This document shows, piece by piece, positions 9,162 through 18,220 of a DNA stretch of 64,000 bases. Each line of letters begins with the position of its first letter. The stretch's first letter is position 1. Made by a program: the position numbers and the translations under genes. Origin of the DNA: Palsa-504 sp963787645 (GTDB lineage: Bacteria > Actinomycetota > Actinomycetes > Streptosporangiales > Streptosporangiaceae); assembly GCA_963787645.1 (NCBI GenBank), contig CAWBDS010000002.1, positions 186,001 to 250,000 on the forward strand, in the 5' to 3' direction. Under the pieces are notes generated by a model. The model ran no database searches. It saw only the letters and a list, made by a program, of their open reading frames with translations, and was not told the DNA's origin.

Positions 9162-10808
9162 TTGCCTGATATCAGGGACGGCGCCTGGTGGCGCGGTGCC
9201 GCGATCTACGAGCTGTACGTCCAGAGCTTCGCCGACGGCAACGGCGACGGGCTGGGCGACCTGGCCGGCGTCCGGGCCCGGCTGCCCTACCTGGCCGCGC
9301 TCGGCATCGACGCGATCTGGTTCACGCCCTGGTACCCGTCCCCGAAGTCCGACGCCGGATACGACGTCGCGGACTACCGCTCCATCGACCCCGCCTTCGG
9401 CACCCTGGCCGACGCCGACGCGCTGATCGCCGACGGTCACGCGCACGGCATCAAGACGATCATCAACATCGTCCCGAACCACTGCTCGGACCAGCATCCG
9501 TGGTTCCAGGCCGCGCTGGCCGCCGCGCCCGGGTCCGCCGAACGCGCCAGGTTCTGGTTCCGGCCCGGGCGGGGGCCGGGCGGGGACCTCCCGCCCAACA
9601 ACTGGCGCTCTATCTTCGGCGGCCCCGCCTGGACCCGGGTCAGCGCGCCAGACGGCACGCCCGGTCAGTGGTACCTGCACCTGTTCGACCCGCAGCAGCC
9701 CGACTTCAACTGGGCCAACCCCGAAGTCCGGGCCGAATTCGAGGCGGTGCTGCGGTTCTGGTTCGACCGCGGCGCGGACGGCATCCGGATCGACTCGGCC
9801 GCACTGCTGACCAAGGACCCCCGCCTGCCCGACATCGAAGCCGGCGACCCGTCGTCCTACACCGACCGCGACGACGTGCACGACATCTACCGGGCCTGGC
9901 GCGCAGTCGCCGATCAATACCCCGGCCGGATATTGATCGGCGAGATCTGGCTGGCCGACGCCGCCCGGCTGGCCAGGTACCTGAGCCCCGACGAGCTGCA
10001 CAGCGTGTTCAACTTCCCCTACCTGTGCTGTCCGTGGGACGCCAAGCGGCTGCGTGAGGTCATCGAGAGCACGCTGGCCTTCCACGCCGCCGCCGGCGCG
10101 CCGCCCACCTGGGTGCTGTCCAACCACGACGTGGACCGGCACGTGTCCCGTTACGGCCGCGCCGACACCTCCTTCGGCCTGGACCGGCGCGATCATAGCC
10201 AGCCGGTCGACCTGGAGCTGGGCACCCGCCGGGCCCGGGCCGCGGCGCTGCTCACCATGGCCCTGCCCGGCTCGGTCTACCTCTACCAGGGCGAGGAGCT
10301 GGGCCTGTGGGAGGTCGAGGACATCCCGGATGAGCGCCGCCAGGACCCGATCTGGTTCCGCACCGCGGGCGCCGACCCCGGCCGGGACGGCTGCCGGGTC
10401 CCGCTGCCCTGGGCCGGCCTGGAACCCCCGTTCGACTTCTCGCCACCTGAGGCCAGCACGCCGCCCTGGCTGCCCCAGCCCAAGGAGTGGCGCGAGCTGA
10501 CCGTCGAGATCGAGGACGGCGATCGGGGCTCGATGCTCGAGCTGCACCGCGCCGCGCTGCGGCTGCGCCGCGCCGAGCTCGCCCTCGGCGACGGGCTCAT
10601 GAACTGGCGGCCCGCGCCTGCCGGGGTACTCGCCTTCGACCGCGGCGACCTGACCTGCCTGGCCAACCTCTCGCCGGTCCCGGTCCCGCTGCCCGCTCAC
10701 ACCGCCGTCCTCCTGGCCAGCGGCCCCCTTACCGACGGCCTCCTGCCTCCCGACACCGCCGTCTGGCTCCGCACCCCCGGCGTTTCCGCGCAAACGCCCC
10801 GCGCATGA
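9162..10808 (+). CDS. GH13 alpha-glucosidase / alpha-amylase family enzyme
   Basis: 548 residues from a TTG at 9162. The first domain is a GH13 barrel: AIYELYVQSFADGNGDG at the start, NIVPNHCSDQHPWF (region I), GIRIDSAAL with the nucleophile Asp (about residue 208), GEIWL with the acid/base Glu (about 262) and NHDVDR with the third acid (about 322). No signal peptide is present, so it acts inside the cell on imported oligosaccharide. This is the last gene of the LacI-controlled operon, 35 nt after the second permease, and is followed by a strong hairpin. The exact bond specificity (alpha-1,4 or 1,6, or trehalose-like) cannot be read. Confidence 0.92.
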   Translation: MPDIRDGAWWRGAAIYELYVQSFADGNGDGLGDLAGVRARLPYLAALGIDAIWFTPWYPSPKSDAGYDVADYRSIDPAFGTLADADALIADGHAHGIKTIINIVPNHCSDQHPWFQAALAAAPGSAERARFWFRPGRGPGGDLPPNNWRSIFGGPAWTRVSAPDGTPGQWYLHLFDPQQPDFNWANPEVRAEFEAVLRFWFDRGADGIRIDSAALLTKDPRLPDIEAGDPSSYTDRDDVHDIYRAWRAVADQYPGRILIGEIWLADAARLARYLSPDELHSVFNFPYLCCPWDAKRLREVIESTLAFHAAAGAPPTWVLSNHDVDRHVSRYGRADTSFGLDRRDHSQPVDLELGTRRARAAALLTMALPGSVYLYQGEELGLWEVEDIPDERRQDPIWFRTAGADPGRDGCRVPLPWAGLEPPFDFSPPEASTPPWLPQPKEWRELTVEIEDGDRGSMLELHRAALRLRRAELALGDGLMNWRPAPAGVLAFDRGDLTCLANLSPVPVPLPAHTAVLLASGPLTDGLLPPDTAVWLRTPGVSAQTPRA

Positions 10809-10814
10809 CAGCCG

Positions 10815-10846
10815 TCGGCCCGGCCGCCAGAAGGCAGCCGGGCCGA
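10815..10846. terminator. Strong hairpin between converging GH13 and G1 peptidase genes
   Basis: TCGGCCCGGC (10815-10824) pairs perfectly with GCCGGGCCGA (10837-10846), and an inner GCC/GGC extends the stem. It lies between two convergent stops, so it can serve as a bidirectional terminator. No T-run follows, as is common at this GC content. Confidence 0.7.
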
Positions 10847-10862
10847 GGTTCCTGGTGTCTGA

Positions 10863-11660
10863 CTAGTTGCTACGCAGCCAGGTCGCGCTGAACGCCTCTC
10901 CGCCGCTGAGGTTGGAGATGGTGTCCTTGTCGCGGCCCGAGTTGTCGATCATGATGATCTCGGTCAGCCCGCCCGCGTTGCCGATGGCCGACCCGTTGGC
11001 CGTCGAGCCGCTGAAGCTCATCGTGCCGAAGTCGGCCAGCGGCAAGATGCCGCCGCCCGCCGTGCAGCACGGTGCCTCGACGATGACCTCCGCCGAGGAC
11101 AGGGCCGGCGTCGAGGTCAGGGACGCCGTCGTGGTGTGGCTCCAGCCCTGCGTGGCGTCCGCGATGTACAGCTTGAAGGTGTCGCCGCTCACGTAGGTCA
11201 CGGTGGCGGTGAAGTGGTCGCCGGCCCGGACCGTATTGGAGTAGTTCTCCGACGGACCCGGATACATCTCGTACCAGGCGTAGTACTCGGCGGTGCGCCC
11301 GACGCAGTCCACCTCGCTACCGGTCTGCTCCACCGTGCTGCTGGTGTAGCCGTCCAGCCCGACCCAGAACGCGGCGTACTGGTCGCCCCGGCTGCAAGTG
11401 CCGGCCGGCTGGACCCAGCTCGCCGAGACGCTGGTGTACCTGCCCGTGGTCCCCGCATAGCCAGACCAGTTGGTGCTCTCCGCCTCGTAACTGAGACCGC
11501 GCGTGTGGGCGGCGCTCACGCCCATCAGGTGATCCAGTCCGCCGGGGGAGAAGTGCGCCGCGGCGGGCGCGGTTGGCGCGGCCGAGGCGCTAGTCGCGGT
11601 GAGGGCTGTCCCGACGGTCAAAAACGCCAGGGCCAGGACCATGGACCATCGTCGTAGCAT
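10863..11660 (-). CDS. Secreted family G1 glutamic peptidase
   Basis: 265 residues with a Sec signal peptide (MLRRWSMVLALAFLTVG ... ASA). The mature protein has the G1 (eqolisin) fold marks: STNWSGYA near residue 63, the catalytic Gln in TVEQTGSEVD (about 112) and the catalytic Glu in AEVIVEAP (about 195). Fungal members are acid endopeptidases; many actinobacteria secrete homologues. It stands alone between a terminator and a 269-nt gap. Fold and catalytic residues look intact. Confidence 0.88.
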   Translation of the reverse strand: MLRRWSMVLALAFLTVGTALTATSASAAPTAPAAAHFSPGGLDHLMGVSAAHTRGLSYEAESTNWSGYAGTTGRYTSVSASWVQPAGTCSRGDQYAAFWVGLDGYTSSTVEQTGSEVDCVGRTAEYYAWYEMYPGPSENYSNTVRAGDHFTATVTYVSGDTFKLYIADATQGWSHTTTASLTSTPALSSAEVIVEAPCCTAGGGILPLADFGTMSFSGSTANGSAIGNAGGLTEIIMIDNSGRDKDTISNLSGGEAFSATWLRSN

Positions 11661-11929
11661 GCAGACTCCTTTGGGTGTCGGTAGCCGGGCCCGATGCGAG
11701 GACGCGAGAGCAGGTCTTGCTCGTGATGGATTGCGTCGCCTTCTGTCGGGCTAGCTGGGGGTCGCCACGAGTTGACTCTCGGTGAGAGTAACCCACCAGA
11801 GCGGGGGAAAGGAAGGCCTATAAAGCGAATTTGGCCGACTTGGTTGATTCTTGAAGAACCAGCCCCAAATACCCGAACATCCAGGTCAGTCCGATTCGGG
11901 CCATGCTCAGCCCGACACCCGCGCGCCCG

Positions 11930-12703
11930 TTAGCTGCTGGTCCCGCCGGTTTCTCCGCTGGCGCCGCCGGTTTCGCCGCTGGTCAGCTCGTGCGGCGTGC
12001 TGGCCGGTCCGAGCTGCGCCTTGAGCGCGCTCAGCTCGCTTTCCACGTCGGCATCTGTGCCAGCTTGATCGAGTTCCTTCTGGATGTCGTCGGTGCTGCC
12101 GCCCACGTCCTCGAGCACGCCGGACTGCAGCAGCTCGTCCAGGGCGCCGGCCCGCGCCTGCATCTGGGAAATCTTGTCCTGCGCCCGGGCTAGCTCCGCC
12201 CCCGAGTCCGACAGCGTGCCCGAGATCCCCGCCACGCTCTCGTTCACCGAGCTCACCGCGCTGGCCGCGGTGTACTGGGCCTTCAGCGTCTCCTTCTGGG
12301 TCCGGAACGAGTTGACCCGCTGCTGCAGCGCGGCCAGGGTCTGCTCCAGCTTCTGCTCCTGCTCGGCGAGCTGCTGGTGCTGCGCTTCCATGGGTTCGAT
12401 CTGGGCCTGGGCCGCGGCCTTGCGCGACAGCGCCTCCCGGGCCAGGTCCTCCCGCCCGATGGCCAGCGCTCGCTTGGCCTGGTCCTGCAGGTGGTCCACC
12501 GAGTGCTGCAACTGCTGTTCCTGCAGCTCGAGCTGCTTGCGCGAGGCCGCCACCGACACCAGCGCCTGGCGCACCTTGGTGAGCTGATCGAGCATCTGCT
12601 CGTAGGACAGGTCGAGCATCTCGTCGGGCTTTTCCGCGGCGTCCAGCGCCCGGTTGGCCTTGGCGTTGAGAATATCCCGAGCCCGTTGGTAAAGAGTTGC
12701 CAT
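11930..12703 (-). CDS. PspA/IM30-family coiled-coil membrane-stress protein
   Basis: 257 residues from the ATG at 12703, picked because AAGGAG stands 9 nt upstream; a longer frame exists but lacks a ribosome site. The protein begins MATLYQRARDILNAKANRALD, which is the N-terminal amphipathic helix of PspA/IM30 proteins, followed by a continuous coiled coil to about residue 190 and a Gly/Ser/Thr-rich tail. Family members form oligomers on the inner membrane and protect it under stress. It diverges from a decayed GntR gene. Confidence 0.9.
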   Translation of the reverse strand: MATLYQRARDILNAKANRALDAAEKPDEMLDLSYEQMLDQLTKVRQALVSVAASRKQLELQEQQLQHSVDHLQDQAKRALAIGREDLAREALSRKAAAQAQIEPMEAQHQQLAEQEQKLEQTLAALQQRVNSFRTQKETLKAQYTAASAVSSVNESVAGISGTLSDSGAELARAQDKISQMQARAGALDELLQSGVLEDVGGSTDDIQKELDQAGTDADVESELSALKAQLGPASTPHELTSGETGGASGETGGTSS

Positions 12704-12726
12704 GTCGATGTGCTCCTTAGTCGACG

Positions 12727-12960
12727 GTGACCGTCCAGCTCCTAGCCGCAAATCTAGCCGCCGCCCACCCCGCCCGGTCCGCCACCCGCTTGACGGCATC
12801 CTCGCCTCAGACCCGCCTGCTGGGCGAGCGCCGCAAGCGATTCGCCGAACGCTACGTGGAGCCGCTGGTCGCGGAGGCCGGCAGGCTCGGGATTGACGCT
12901 AACGAGCTGGTCGCGCTGATCCGCGAGGCCAGCTATCCGCAGGGAGGCACGACACTATGA
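12727..12960 (+). pseudogene. C-terminal remnant of a YtrA-type GntR regulator
   Basis: The last 45 residues (RRKRFAERYVEPLVAEAGRL and LVALIRE) match the helical tail of YtrA-subfamily GntR regulators. The winged-helix part expected before it is missing; the preceding 30 residues look unrelated. Its stop overlaps an ATG at 12957 in the ATGA fashion, which preserves the original operon join to an ABC ATPase gene. Confidence 0.65.
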
Positions 12961-13010
12961 CCCCAGCGATCTCGGTGACCGGGCTGACCCGCCGCTACCG
13001 CGGCGAGCTC
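12957..13010 (+). pseudogene. N-terminal stub of an ABC transporter ATPase gene
   Basis: The ATG at 12957 starts MTPAISVTGLTRRYRG, the usual opening of an ABC ATPase just before the Walker A region. After about 16 codons the sequence changes to an SDR gene fragment, so the ATPase was cut off by a deletion. YtrA regulators normally precede such ATPases, which supports the reading. Confidence 0.6.
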
Positions 13011-13460
13011 GCCCGGGCAGGGCGACCTGGGGCACGTGACCCTCCAGGAGGTGGACCGGGCGCTGGCGGTCAACGTGCGCGCGGTGTTCCTGGCCTGCCA
13101 GGCGGCGGTCCGGCACATGAGCCGGGGTGGCCGCATCATTAACGTCGGCACGTGCCTGACCGAGCGCGTGCCCGGCCCGGGCATGACCCTGTTCGCGATG
13201 AGCAAGTCCGCATTGACCGGGCTCACCAAAGGACTGGCCCGCGACCTGGGGCCGCGCGGGATCACTGCCGCGGTCGTGCAGCCCGGCCCCATCGACACCG
13301 ACGCCCACCCGCCGACGGGCCAGGCTCCGATTTCGTCCGCAACCTCACCGCGCTGGGCCGCTTCGGCACGGTCGACGACATCGCCGTCGCCTACCTCGCC
13401 GGCGACGGCCGCTATATCACCGGCACCGCAATCAGCATCGACAGAGGATTCGCAGGCTGA
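13011..13460 (+). pseudogene. Short-chain dehydrogenase fragment, 5'-truncated and frameshifted
   Basis: From about 13021 the frame reads the middle of an SDR: ALAVNVRAVFLACQAA, GGRIINVGT, then the catalytic region and GITAAVVQPGPIDTDA. Near 13311 the frame shifts by one base and continues as DFVRNLTALGRFGTVDDIA and the C-terminus ITGTAISIDRGFAG. The Rossmann N-terminus is absent. A deletion has joined it to the ABC ATPase stub, so no functional product is expected. Confidence 0.8.
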
Positions 13461-13577
13461 TCCCTCACGGGCACGGCCTGTCCGCTCGCGGCGGAGCCGA
13501 CCGGACAGCTCGCCCCCGACGTCCTCGCCCCGGCATTGCCCAGTGGCTTTCATTGCGGCCCGTCGCGGGCCGCGCTC

Positions 13578-13844
13578 CTATCGCGTGCGGTAGGCGTCGG
13601 CGCGGTGCGTGACGGAGGTGATGACGATCGTAACCTGCTCGTCCTCGATTAGGTACAGCACCCGGTACTCGCCTCTGCGCGCCGAGTACTGCGGCGCGAG
13701 CGGCTCAAGGAGTGGCTTGCCGACCCGGTGCGGGTTTTCCGCCAGCGGGCCGTGGATGAATTCCCAGCACGCGGCCGAGATCTTCTCGGGCATCCGCTGC
13801 AGCGCCCGGACCGCCGCTGGGCGCAGCACGACCCCGTAGCTCAC
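13578..13844 (-). CDS. RelE/ParE-family toxin
   Basis: 88 residues. The fold signature of RelE-type mRNA interferases is visible: basic helix (LRPAAVRALQRMPEK), PHRVGKPL and the Arg-rich strand YSARRGEYRVLYLIEDEQVT. It overlaps the upstream antitoxin gene by 4 nt, the normal antitoxin-first order. It likely cleaves mRNA at the ribosome when the antitoxin is lost. It is intact as far as can be seen. Confidence 0.9.
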   Translation of the reverse strand: MSYGVVLRPAAVRALQRMPEKISAACWEFIHGPLAENPHRVGKPLLEPLAPQYSARRGEYRVLYLIEDEQVTIVITSVTHRADAYRTR

Positions 13845-14236
13845 CGCGCCCGCTTCCCGCGTGCCGCGATGAGGGCGTCCAGCGTCGCCATGCAGACGGG
13901 GTCCGGCAGGCCGCGGGCGTGCATGTCGGCTACCACGTCCGCGTCGTCGCCGATATCGATACCCTGCGCCCGGGCGGCCATGATCTTCTCCATCTCGCCG
14001 GCCGTGACATAGCGGCCTGCCGCGGAGTCCGCCTTCGACTGCGCGACATCCTGCATCGCGGCCGCGTCGGCGAGCACGTCAAGCGTTTCCATGATCGACT
14101 CGAAGTCCTCGTCGGAGATCATCCAGACCACCGGGACTCCGTTGCGGGTCACCAGGACCCGCTGGTGGGTAGCGACAGCCTCATCGACGAGCGCCGAGAA
14201 GTTCTGCCGGGCCTCGGCAAGAGGAACAGTCGTCAT
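13841..14236 (-). CDS. Phd/YefM-family antitoxin
   Basis: 131 residues from the ATG at 14236. The N-terminus (TTVPLAEARQNFSALVDEAV, RVLVTRNGVPVVWM) is a typical Phd/YefM DNA-binding domain. The C-terminal half is longer than usual and acidic and should wrap the RelE toxin. It probably represses the pair. A longer reading frame upstream belongs to a broken AbrB gene, not to this protein. Confidence 0.9.
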   Translation of the reverse strand: MTTVPLAEARQNFSALVDEAVATHQRVLVTRNGVPVVWMISDEDFESIMETLDVLADAAAMQDVAQSKADSAAGRYVTAGEMEKIMAARAQGIDIGDDADVVADMHARGLPDPVCMATLDALIAARGKRAR

Positions 14237-14446
14237 GTACAGAATTATAGTGCACGGTCGGGCTCGATACATAGCCCCGGATAGTGACCGTCCCGTCCTC
14301 CTGGACGGCGAACTCCACCTCATCGCCTTCCCCGATGTGCAGTGCGCGCCGGATCTCCTCTGGCACGGTGAGCTGTGCCTTCGGGCGACCTTGACGCGGG
14401 CGGTCATCCGGGGCTCCGGCTCAGCCTTGGCGGCGGGCACAGCCAT
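14181..14446 (-). pseudogene. Frameshifted AbrB/MazE-like transcription factor gene
   Basis: From ATG 14446 the frame reads MTARVKVAR, then a one-base shift near 14380 moves it to KAQLTVPEEIRRALHIGEGD and EVEFAVQEDGTVTIRGY. Together this is a complete swapped-hairpin AbrB domain with a proline-rich or Ala-rich lead. After TIRGY the sequence runs into the antitoxin promoter without a recognisable ending. It is either a pseudogene or a sequencing indel. Confidence 0.7.
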
Positions 14447-14862
14447 GAACTCACATCTCCAGATCGGTTCGGATTTTCCTACTATCCGAATTTACCGTCG
14501 ACGTGCCGCGACAGTGGCAACGGCCGCCACGGCGCATCGACGATGCCAGGCGGAAGATCAGGAGACGTTTCCATGAGTCCGGCCATGCGGCCGATATCGG
14601 CGCCCGCGAGCCCGGCTTGAACCCGTCACCGCCGACGACCGCAAGAACGTCACCTCAGCCCGCGGTCTCGCCCGCGACTGGAGAAGGCATCCGATCCGCC
14701 AGGGTCGGCGAGGCGCCAACAGCGGGCCTTTCGCCTACCGGGCGACACGCTTTCCGCTGGTCAGGCGGCACATAATGCGCAACGGCGCCGACAACCCCGT
14801 AACGGGATTGAGACGCTCATCGTCGCGGGCATTCAGCGGATCGATCGGGAGGTCAGGTGCGG
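14447..14862. other. Non-coding stretch, no gene seen except a 40-nt repeat
   Basis: No frame on either strand resembles a known protein here. The only structure noted is the leader-like repeat at 14775-14814, which recurs at 19708. Confidence 0.6.
14775..14814 (+). repeat. Copy 1 of a 40-nt leader-like element
   Basis: 33 of 40 positions match the element at 19708-19747. In both copies the sequence reads M-R-x-G-A-x-x-x-V-T-G-L. Here the stop codon of copy 2 (TGA) is AGA, so the frame runs on, and there is no good ribosome site. Mismatches fall in all codon positions. Confidence 0.6.
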
Positions 14863-15170
14863 TTAGCTATCCAAGCCCTGGGCCATCAGCGTCTCGCCGA
14901 CCATGACGTCGGATGCCGCGATCAGTTCGGTGAACACGGGTAAGGCGGCGGCGTGCACTTCGCTTGAGGTGTGGGCCGTGAAGGCAGCATTGTCGGCGTA
15001 GACCTCGATGGTGAAGAACACGTGCGGGTCGTCCTTGGACCGGTTGACTGCATAGATGACGGTGCCAGGTTCCCCTCCGCTAGCTGGAGCAAGGGCGCGA
15101 ACGCGGCAACGTACTCGTCGGCCCTGCCTTCTTTGACGGTAACGCGGGCAATGATGACGACATGCGGCAT
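14863..15170 (-). pseudogene. Antibiotic-biosynthesis-monooxygenase-like (quinol monooxygenase) gene with frameshift
   Basis: The N-terminus MPHVVIIARVTVKEGRADEY to FAPLLQLAE is the ABM fold start. Near 15075 the frame shifts and continues as GEPGTVIYAVNRSKDD, HVFFTIEVYADNAAF and ALPVFTELIAAS to a TAA at 14863-14865. The two pieces make a complete protein of about 100 residues (YgiN-like). A single indel is the only defect, so a sequencing error is possible. Confidence 0.75.
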
Positions 15171-15243
15171 GACACCCTCCTGGTGGCCCGGCGCATCGTG
15201 CGTTACGCGAGCGTGCCTGAACGCCTTTGTGGCTGCTCGCCTG

Positions 15244-16335
15244 CTATGTGGCGAGGCCGAGGCGGCGCAGGGCGCTGTGGGGGAAGCCGAGTTCGATGGC
15301 GCTCACTTCGTCGAGCCGGGCCTGCTGCGCGGGATCGAGGCGGGTATCTAGCGCCCCGAGGTTGTCCTCTAGCTGGGCGAGGCTGCGAGCCCCGACGATG
15401 GGCGCGGTGACGGCTGGGGTGAGCAGCGTCCAGGCGAGCGCGACTCGTGAGGGCGTGGTGCCGAGTTCCGCGGCGATGTCTTTCACGGTCTCGGCGATGT
15501 CCAGTCCGCGCGGGGTCAGGAACCCGTTTCCCGCCGCGACCTCTTTGCGGCTGGATGCCGCGCCTTCCGGGCCGGGCGCCAGGTCGGAACGGCTGTACTT
15601 GCCGGTGAGGACCCCGCTGGCCAGCGGAGACCAGCAGATGACCCCGAGCCCCATCGTCGCCGCCATCGGGATGAGGTCACGCTCGACAGTCCGCTCGATG
15701 AGGTTGTACGGGATCTCCAGCGCGATGAGCGGTGCCCAGCCGCGCAGGTCCGCGATGGCCTGCATCCGCGACACCTGCCACGCGGGGACATCGGACATGC
15801 CGATGTAGAGGACCTTGCCGGCCCGGACCAGGTCGTCCATCGCCCGCAGCACCTCCTCGACGGGGGCGAGGCCGTCCCACATGTGCAGGTACAGCAGGTC
15901 GACGTAGTCGGTCTGGAGGCGGGACAGGCTGCCCTCGACGGACCTGACCATGCTCTTGCGGGACGTGCCGCCCGAGTTGGGATCACCCGGGCGGGTCGCC
16001 ATCGTGTACTTGGTGGCGATCACCAGCTGGTCGCGGCGCGAGCGGGCGAACTCCCCGACCATCTGCTCCGCGGTCCCGTTCGTGTAGGCGTTGGCCGTGT
16101 CGATGAAGTTCCCGCCGCGCTCGACGTAGGCATCGAAGATCTTCCTGGTTTCGTTCCGGTCAGCGCCCCAGCCCCAGTCGGAGCCGAAGGTCATCGTCCC
16201 CAGCGCCAGCGGCGAGACGCGCAGCCCGGACCGCCCAAGCAACCGGTACGCGCCGAGCGACAGGCCCGGCCCGGATCCGCCCACGTCGTTGTCTTCGGAA
16301 GTGAAGTCTCCCCGCGACGTCATCGTCTCTGCCAT
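15244..16335 (-). CDS. Aldo/keto reductase
   Basis: 363 residues from the ATG at 16335, which has AAGAGGAGA just upstream. The AKR barrel and tetrad are visible: Asp and Tyr in DTANAYTNG, Lys in IATKYTM, His in LYLHMWD. The cofactor loop IVGARSLAQLEDN lies near the C-terminus. It is most like the general AKR (YajO/Tas-like) group that reduces aldehydes with NADPH. It is divergent from a LysR regulator across 100 nt, so likely under its control. Confidence 0.92.
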   Translation of the reverse strand: MAETMTSRGDFTSEDNDVGGSGPGLSLGAYRLLGRSGLRVSPLALGTMTFGSDWGWGADRNETRKIFDAYVERGGNFIDTANAYTNGTAEQMVGEFARSRRDQLVIATKYTMATRPGDPNSGGTSRKSMVRSVEGSLSRLQTDYVDLLYLHMWDGLAPVEEVLRAMDDLVRAGKVLYIGMSDVPAWQVSRMQAIADLRGWAPLIALEIPYNLIERTVERDLIPMAATMGLGVICWSPLASGVLTGKYSRSDLAPGPEGAASSRKEVAAGNGFLTPRGLDIAETVKDIAAELGTTPSRVALAWTLLTPAVTAPIVGARSLAQLEDNLGALDTRLDPAQQARLDEVSAIELGFPHSALRRLGLAT

Positions 16336-16435
16336 CGTTCTCCTCTTGGGCTGGTGGGCACTCAGCCAAGGATGTCCAGCGCTCGGGGCAAAATCAACGG
16401 GGCAATCCGCAACGATCGATAACCTGGGCGCATCG

Positions 16436-17359
16436 ATGCCTAGGGAATGTCCGGACCGGGAGGAGGCGGCCGCGTTGGACTTCACCCAGATCGAGGCGTT
16501 CTTGATCCTCTGCGAGGAATTGCACTTCGGGCATACGGCGGAGCGCCTGTACGTGTCCCAGCCGAGGGTCAGCCGCCTCATCGCAGACCTGGAAAACGAT
16601 ATCGGAGGGGTGCTTTTCGAGCGCACCAGCCGACGCGTCGCACTGACTCCGCTCGGCGTGCAGCTGCGCGACCGCCTCGCTCCGGCCTACGAGCAACTGA
16701 CGGCGGTGCTGGCCGAGGCTCGCACGGCCGCCCGTTCCCCGGCGGGGCTGCTGCGCCTCGGGTTCGCCGCGACGACAGCCGGCCCAGCCCTCGACCGCCT
16801 GGTCATGGCCTTCGAGCGCGCACACCCCGATTGCGCCGTGTCGCTGCAGGAGGTGGCACTCGCCGATTCGTACGGTCCGCTGCAGTCGGGCGAGATCGAC
16901 GTGCTGGTGTGCTGGCTCGTCCTCGACAATCCCGGCCTCACCATCGGCCCCGAGATCGCCCGGTACCCGCGGGCGCTGGCCGTCGCCATCGATCACCCGC
17001 TGGCCCGCGAGCAGAGCGTGTCGGTCGAGGTACTCGCCGACTACCCAGTCCCGAACTGGGACTACCACGGCCTGGCCGACCGCGTCCGGGAAGCGATGGT
17101 GGCGTCGCAGACCCCGTCCGGACGCCCCGTCCAAGTGCACCATTCAGCCGTCCGAACCGTTGGTGAAGCGGCCAGCCTCATCGCCCGCGGCCAGGTCGTG
17201 GTCCCCACCGTGACGACACAGCACTTCCCAAACGACCAGATCGTGCTCATACCGATCCGCGACATGCCCCCGGTGCCGCTCGGGCTCATCTGGCGCACCC
17301 TCCACGAGAACGAGCGGATCCGCGCTCTCGCGAAGGTCGCTAGGAGCCTCCCACCCTGA
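16436..17359 (+). CDS. LysR-family transcriptional regulator
   Basis: 307 residues if started at the ATG at 16436; the conserved part begins a few codons later (LDFTQIEAFLILCEELHFG). The winged helix is clear (ERLYVSQPRVSRLIADLEND) and the remaining 200 residues form the two-lobed effector domain. The gene diverges from the aldo/keto reductase, the classic LysR layout, and probably binds the 100-nt gap. Effector unknown. Confidence 0.92.
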   Translation: MPRECPDREEAAALDFTQIEAFLILCEELHFGHTAERLYVSQPRVSRLIADLENDIGGVLFERTSRRVALTPLGVQLRDRLAPAYEQLTAVLAEARTAARSPAGLLRLGFAATTAGPALDRLVMAFERAHPDCAVSLQEVALADSYGPLQSGEIDVLVCWLVLDNPGLTIGPEIARYPRALAVAIDHPLAREQSVSVEVLADYPVPNWDYHGLADRVREAMVASQTPSGRPVQVHHSAVRTVGEAASLIARGQVVVPTVTTQHFPNDQIVLIPIRDMPPVPLGLIWRTLHENERIRALAKVARSLPP

Positions 17360-17544
17360 GAAGGCAGGACACCAGCGCGCAGATCAGTCGCAGCACTCCA
17401 AGACGTTCGATCCGGATGCCACAGCCGAGCAGAACGGCGATTTAACGCGATCGGGACTGGCTCGGCATGGGAGCCGGCCACGCGCAGTGGCACCGGATCT
17501 GCGCGCCTGCGGCTGGACGCTGAACCGTGAGCCGTGGTCGCCGG

Positions 17545-18213
17545 TCAGGTGAAAGACGAGATCTCCGGCGCGGTTGATGCGATCATCTGGTCGACTGCGC
17601 TGAGCGCCGAGCGGATCCGGCCTGGGTGCCGTGCCGCGACCGTTGCGGCGTCTTCGCCGGCGAGGATGGCTCGGATGGCCTCGAGGTGGACGGTGCGGTA
17701 GGCGGCGACAGCGAGTGCCGCGGCAAGCTCGGGTTCGGCTGTGCCGGTGGCGGCCATGGCCTGCGCCAGCTCGGTTGACAGCTGGTCGGCAAGCTCCCGG
17801 GCCCGTGCCTGCAGCGCGCGTGAGGTCGCCACCGTCCGCCACCACGGGATCATGTCGGCCTGCATGCCGTAGGGTGCCCGGCCCGCCCGGGCGGCGGCTA
17901 TGAGGGTGTCGCGGAGCGCGCTGACCGCTGATGTCCCGGCTGGGCGGTCCCGGATGGCCCGAGTGATCTGGCCGGCGACCTCGGGGTAGCGGTCGAAGAA
18001 CAGGTCTTCCTTGCGCGGGAAGTGAGCGAAGACCGTTGGCCGGGCCACGTCGGCGGCCTCGGCGATCTCTGAAACGGAAACCTGGTCGAACCCGCGGCGC
18101 AGGAACAGCGCCGTCGCCGCGTCGGAGATGCGCTGGCGGGCCTCCGCCTTCTTGCGTTCCCGGCGCCCAGGGTGCGCGCCCGCCGTGACGCCGTGACGGC
18201 CTTCAGCAGCCAT
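17545..18213 (-). CDS. TetR-family repressor
   Basis: 222 residues. The N-terminal HTH is typical (RQRISDAATALFLRRGFDQV, VSVSEIAEAADVARPTVFAH). The C-terminal ligand domain is all-helical. A near-perfect inverted repeat lies 8 nt upstream of its start and between it and the divergent gene at 18275. It therefore probably represses both itself and that gene. Confidence 0.92.
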   Translation of the reverse strand: MAAEGRHGVTAGAHPGRRERKKAEARQRISDAATALFLRRGFDQVSVSEIAEAADVARPTVFAHFPRKEDLFFDRYPEVAGQITRAIRDRPAGTSAVSALRDTLIAAARAGRAPYGMQADMIPWWRTVATSRALQARARELADQLSTELAQAMAATGTAEPELAAALAVAAYRTVHLEAIRAILAGEDAATVAARHPGRIRSALSAVDQMIASTAPEISSFT

Positions 18214-18220
18214 GCGCTGA

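Noticed and set aside
8661..10793. 710-codon open frame on the minus strand opposite the second permease and GH13 enzyme
   Set aside because: It is the high-GC antisense shadow of two clear genes; its sequence is Gly/Arg/Pro/Val-rich without any domain.
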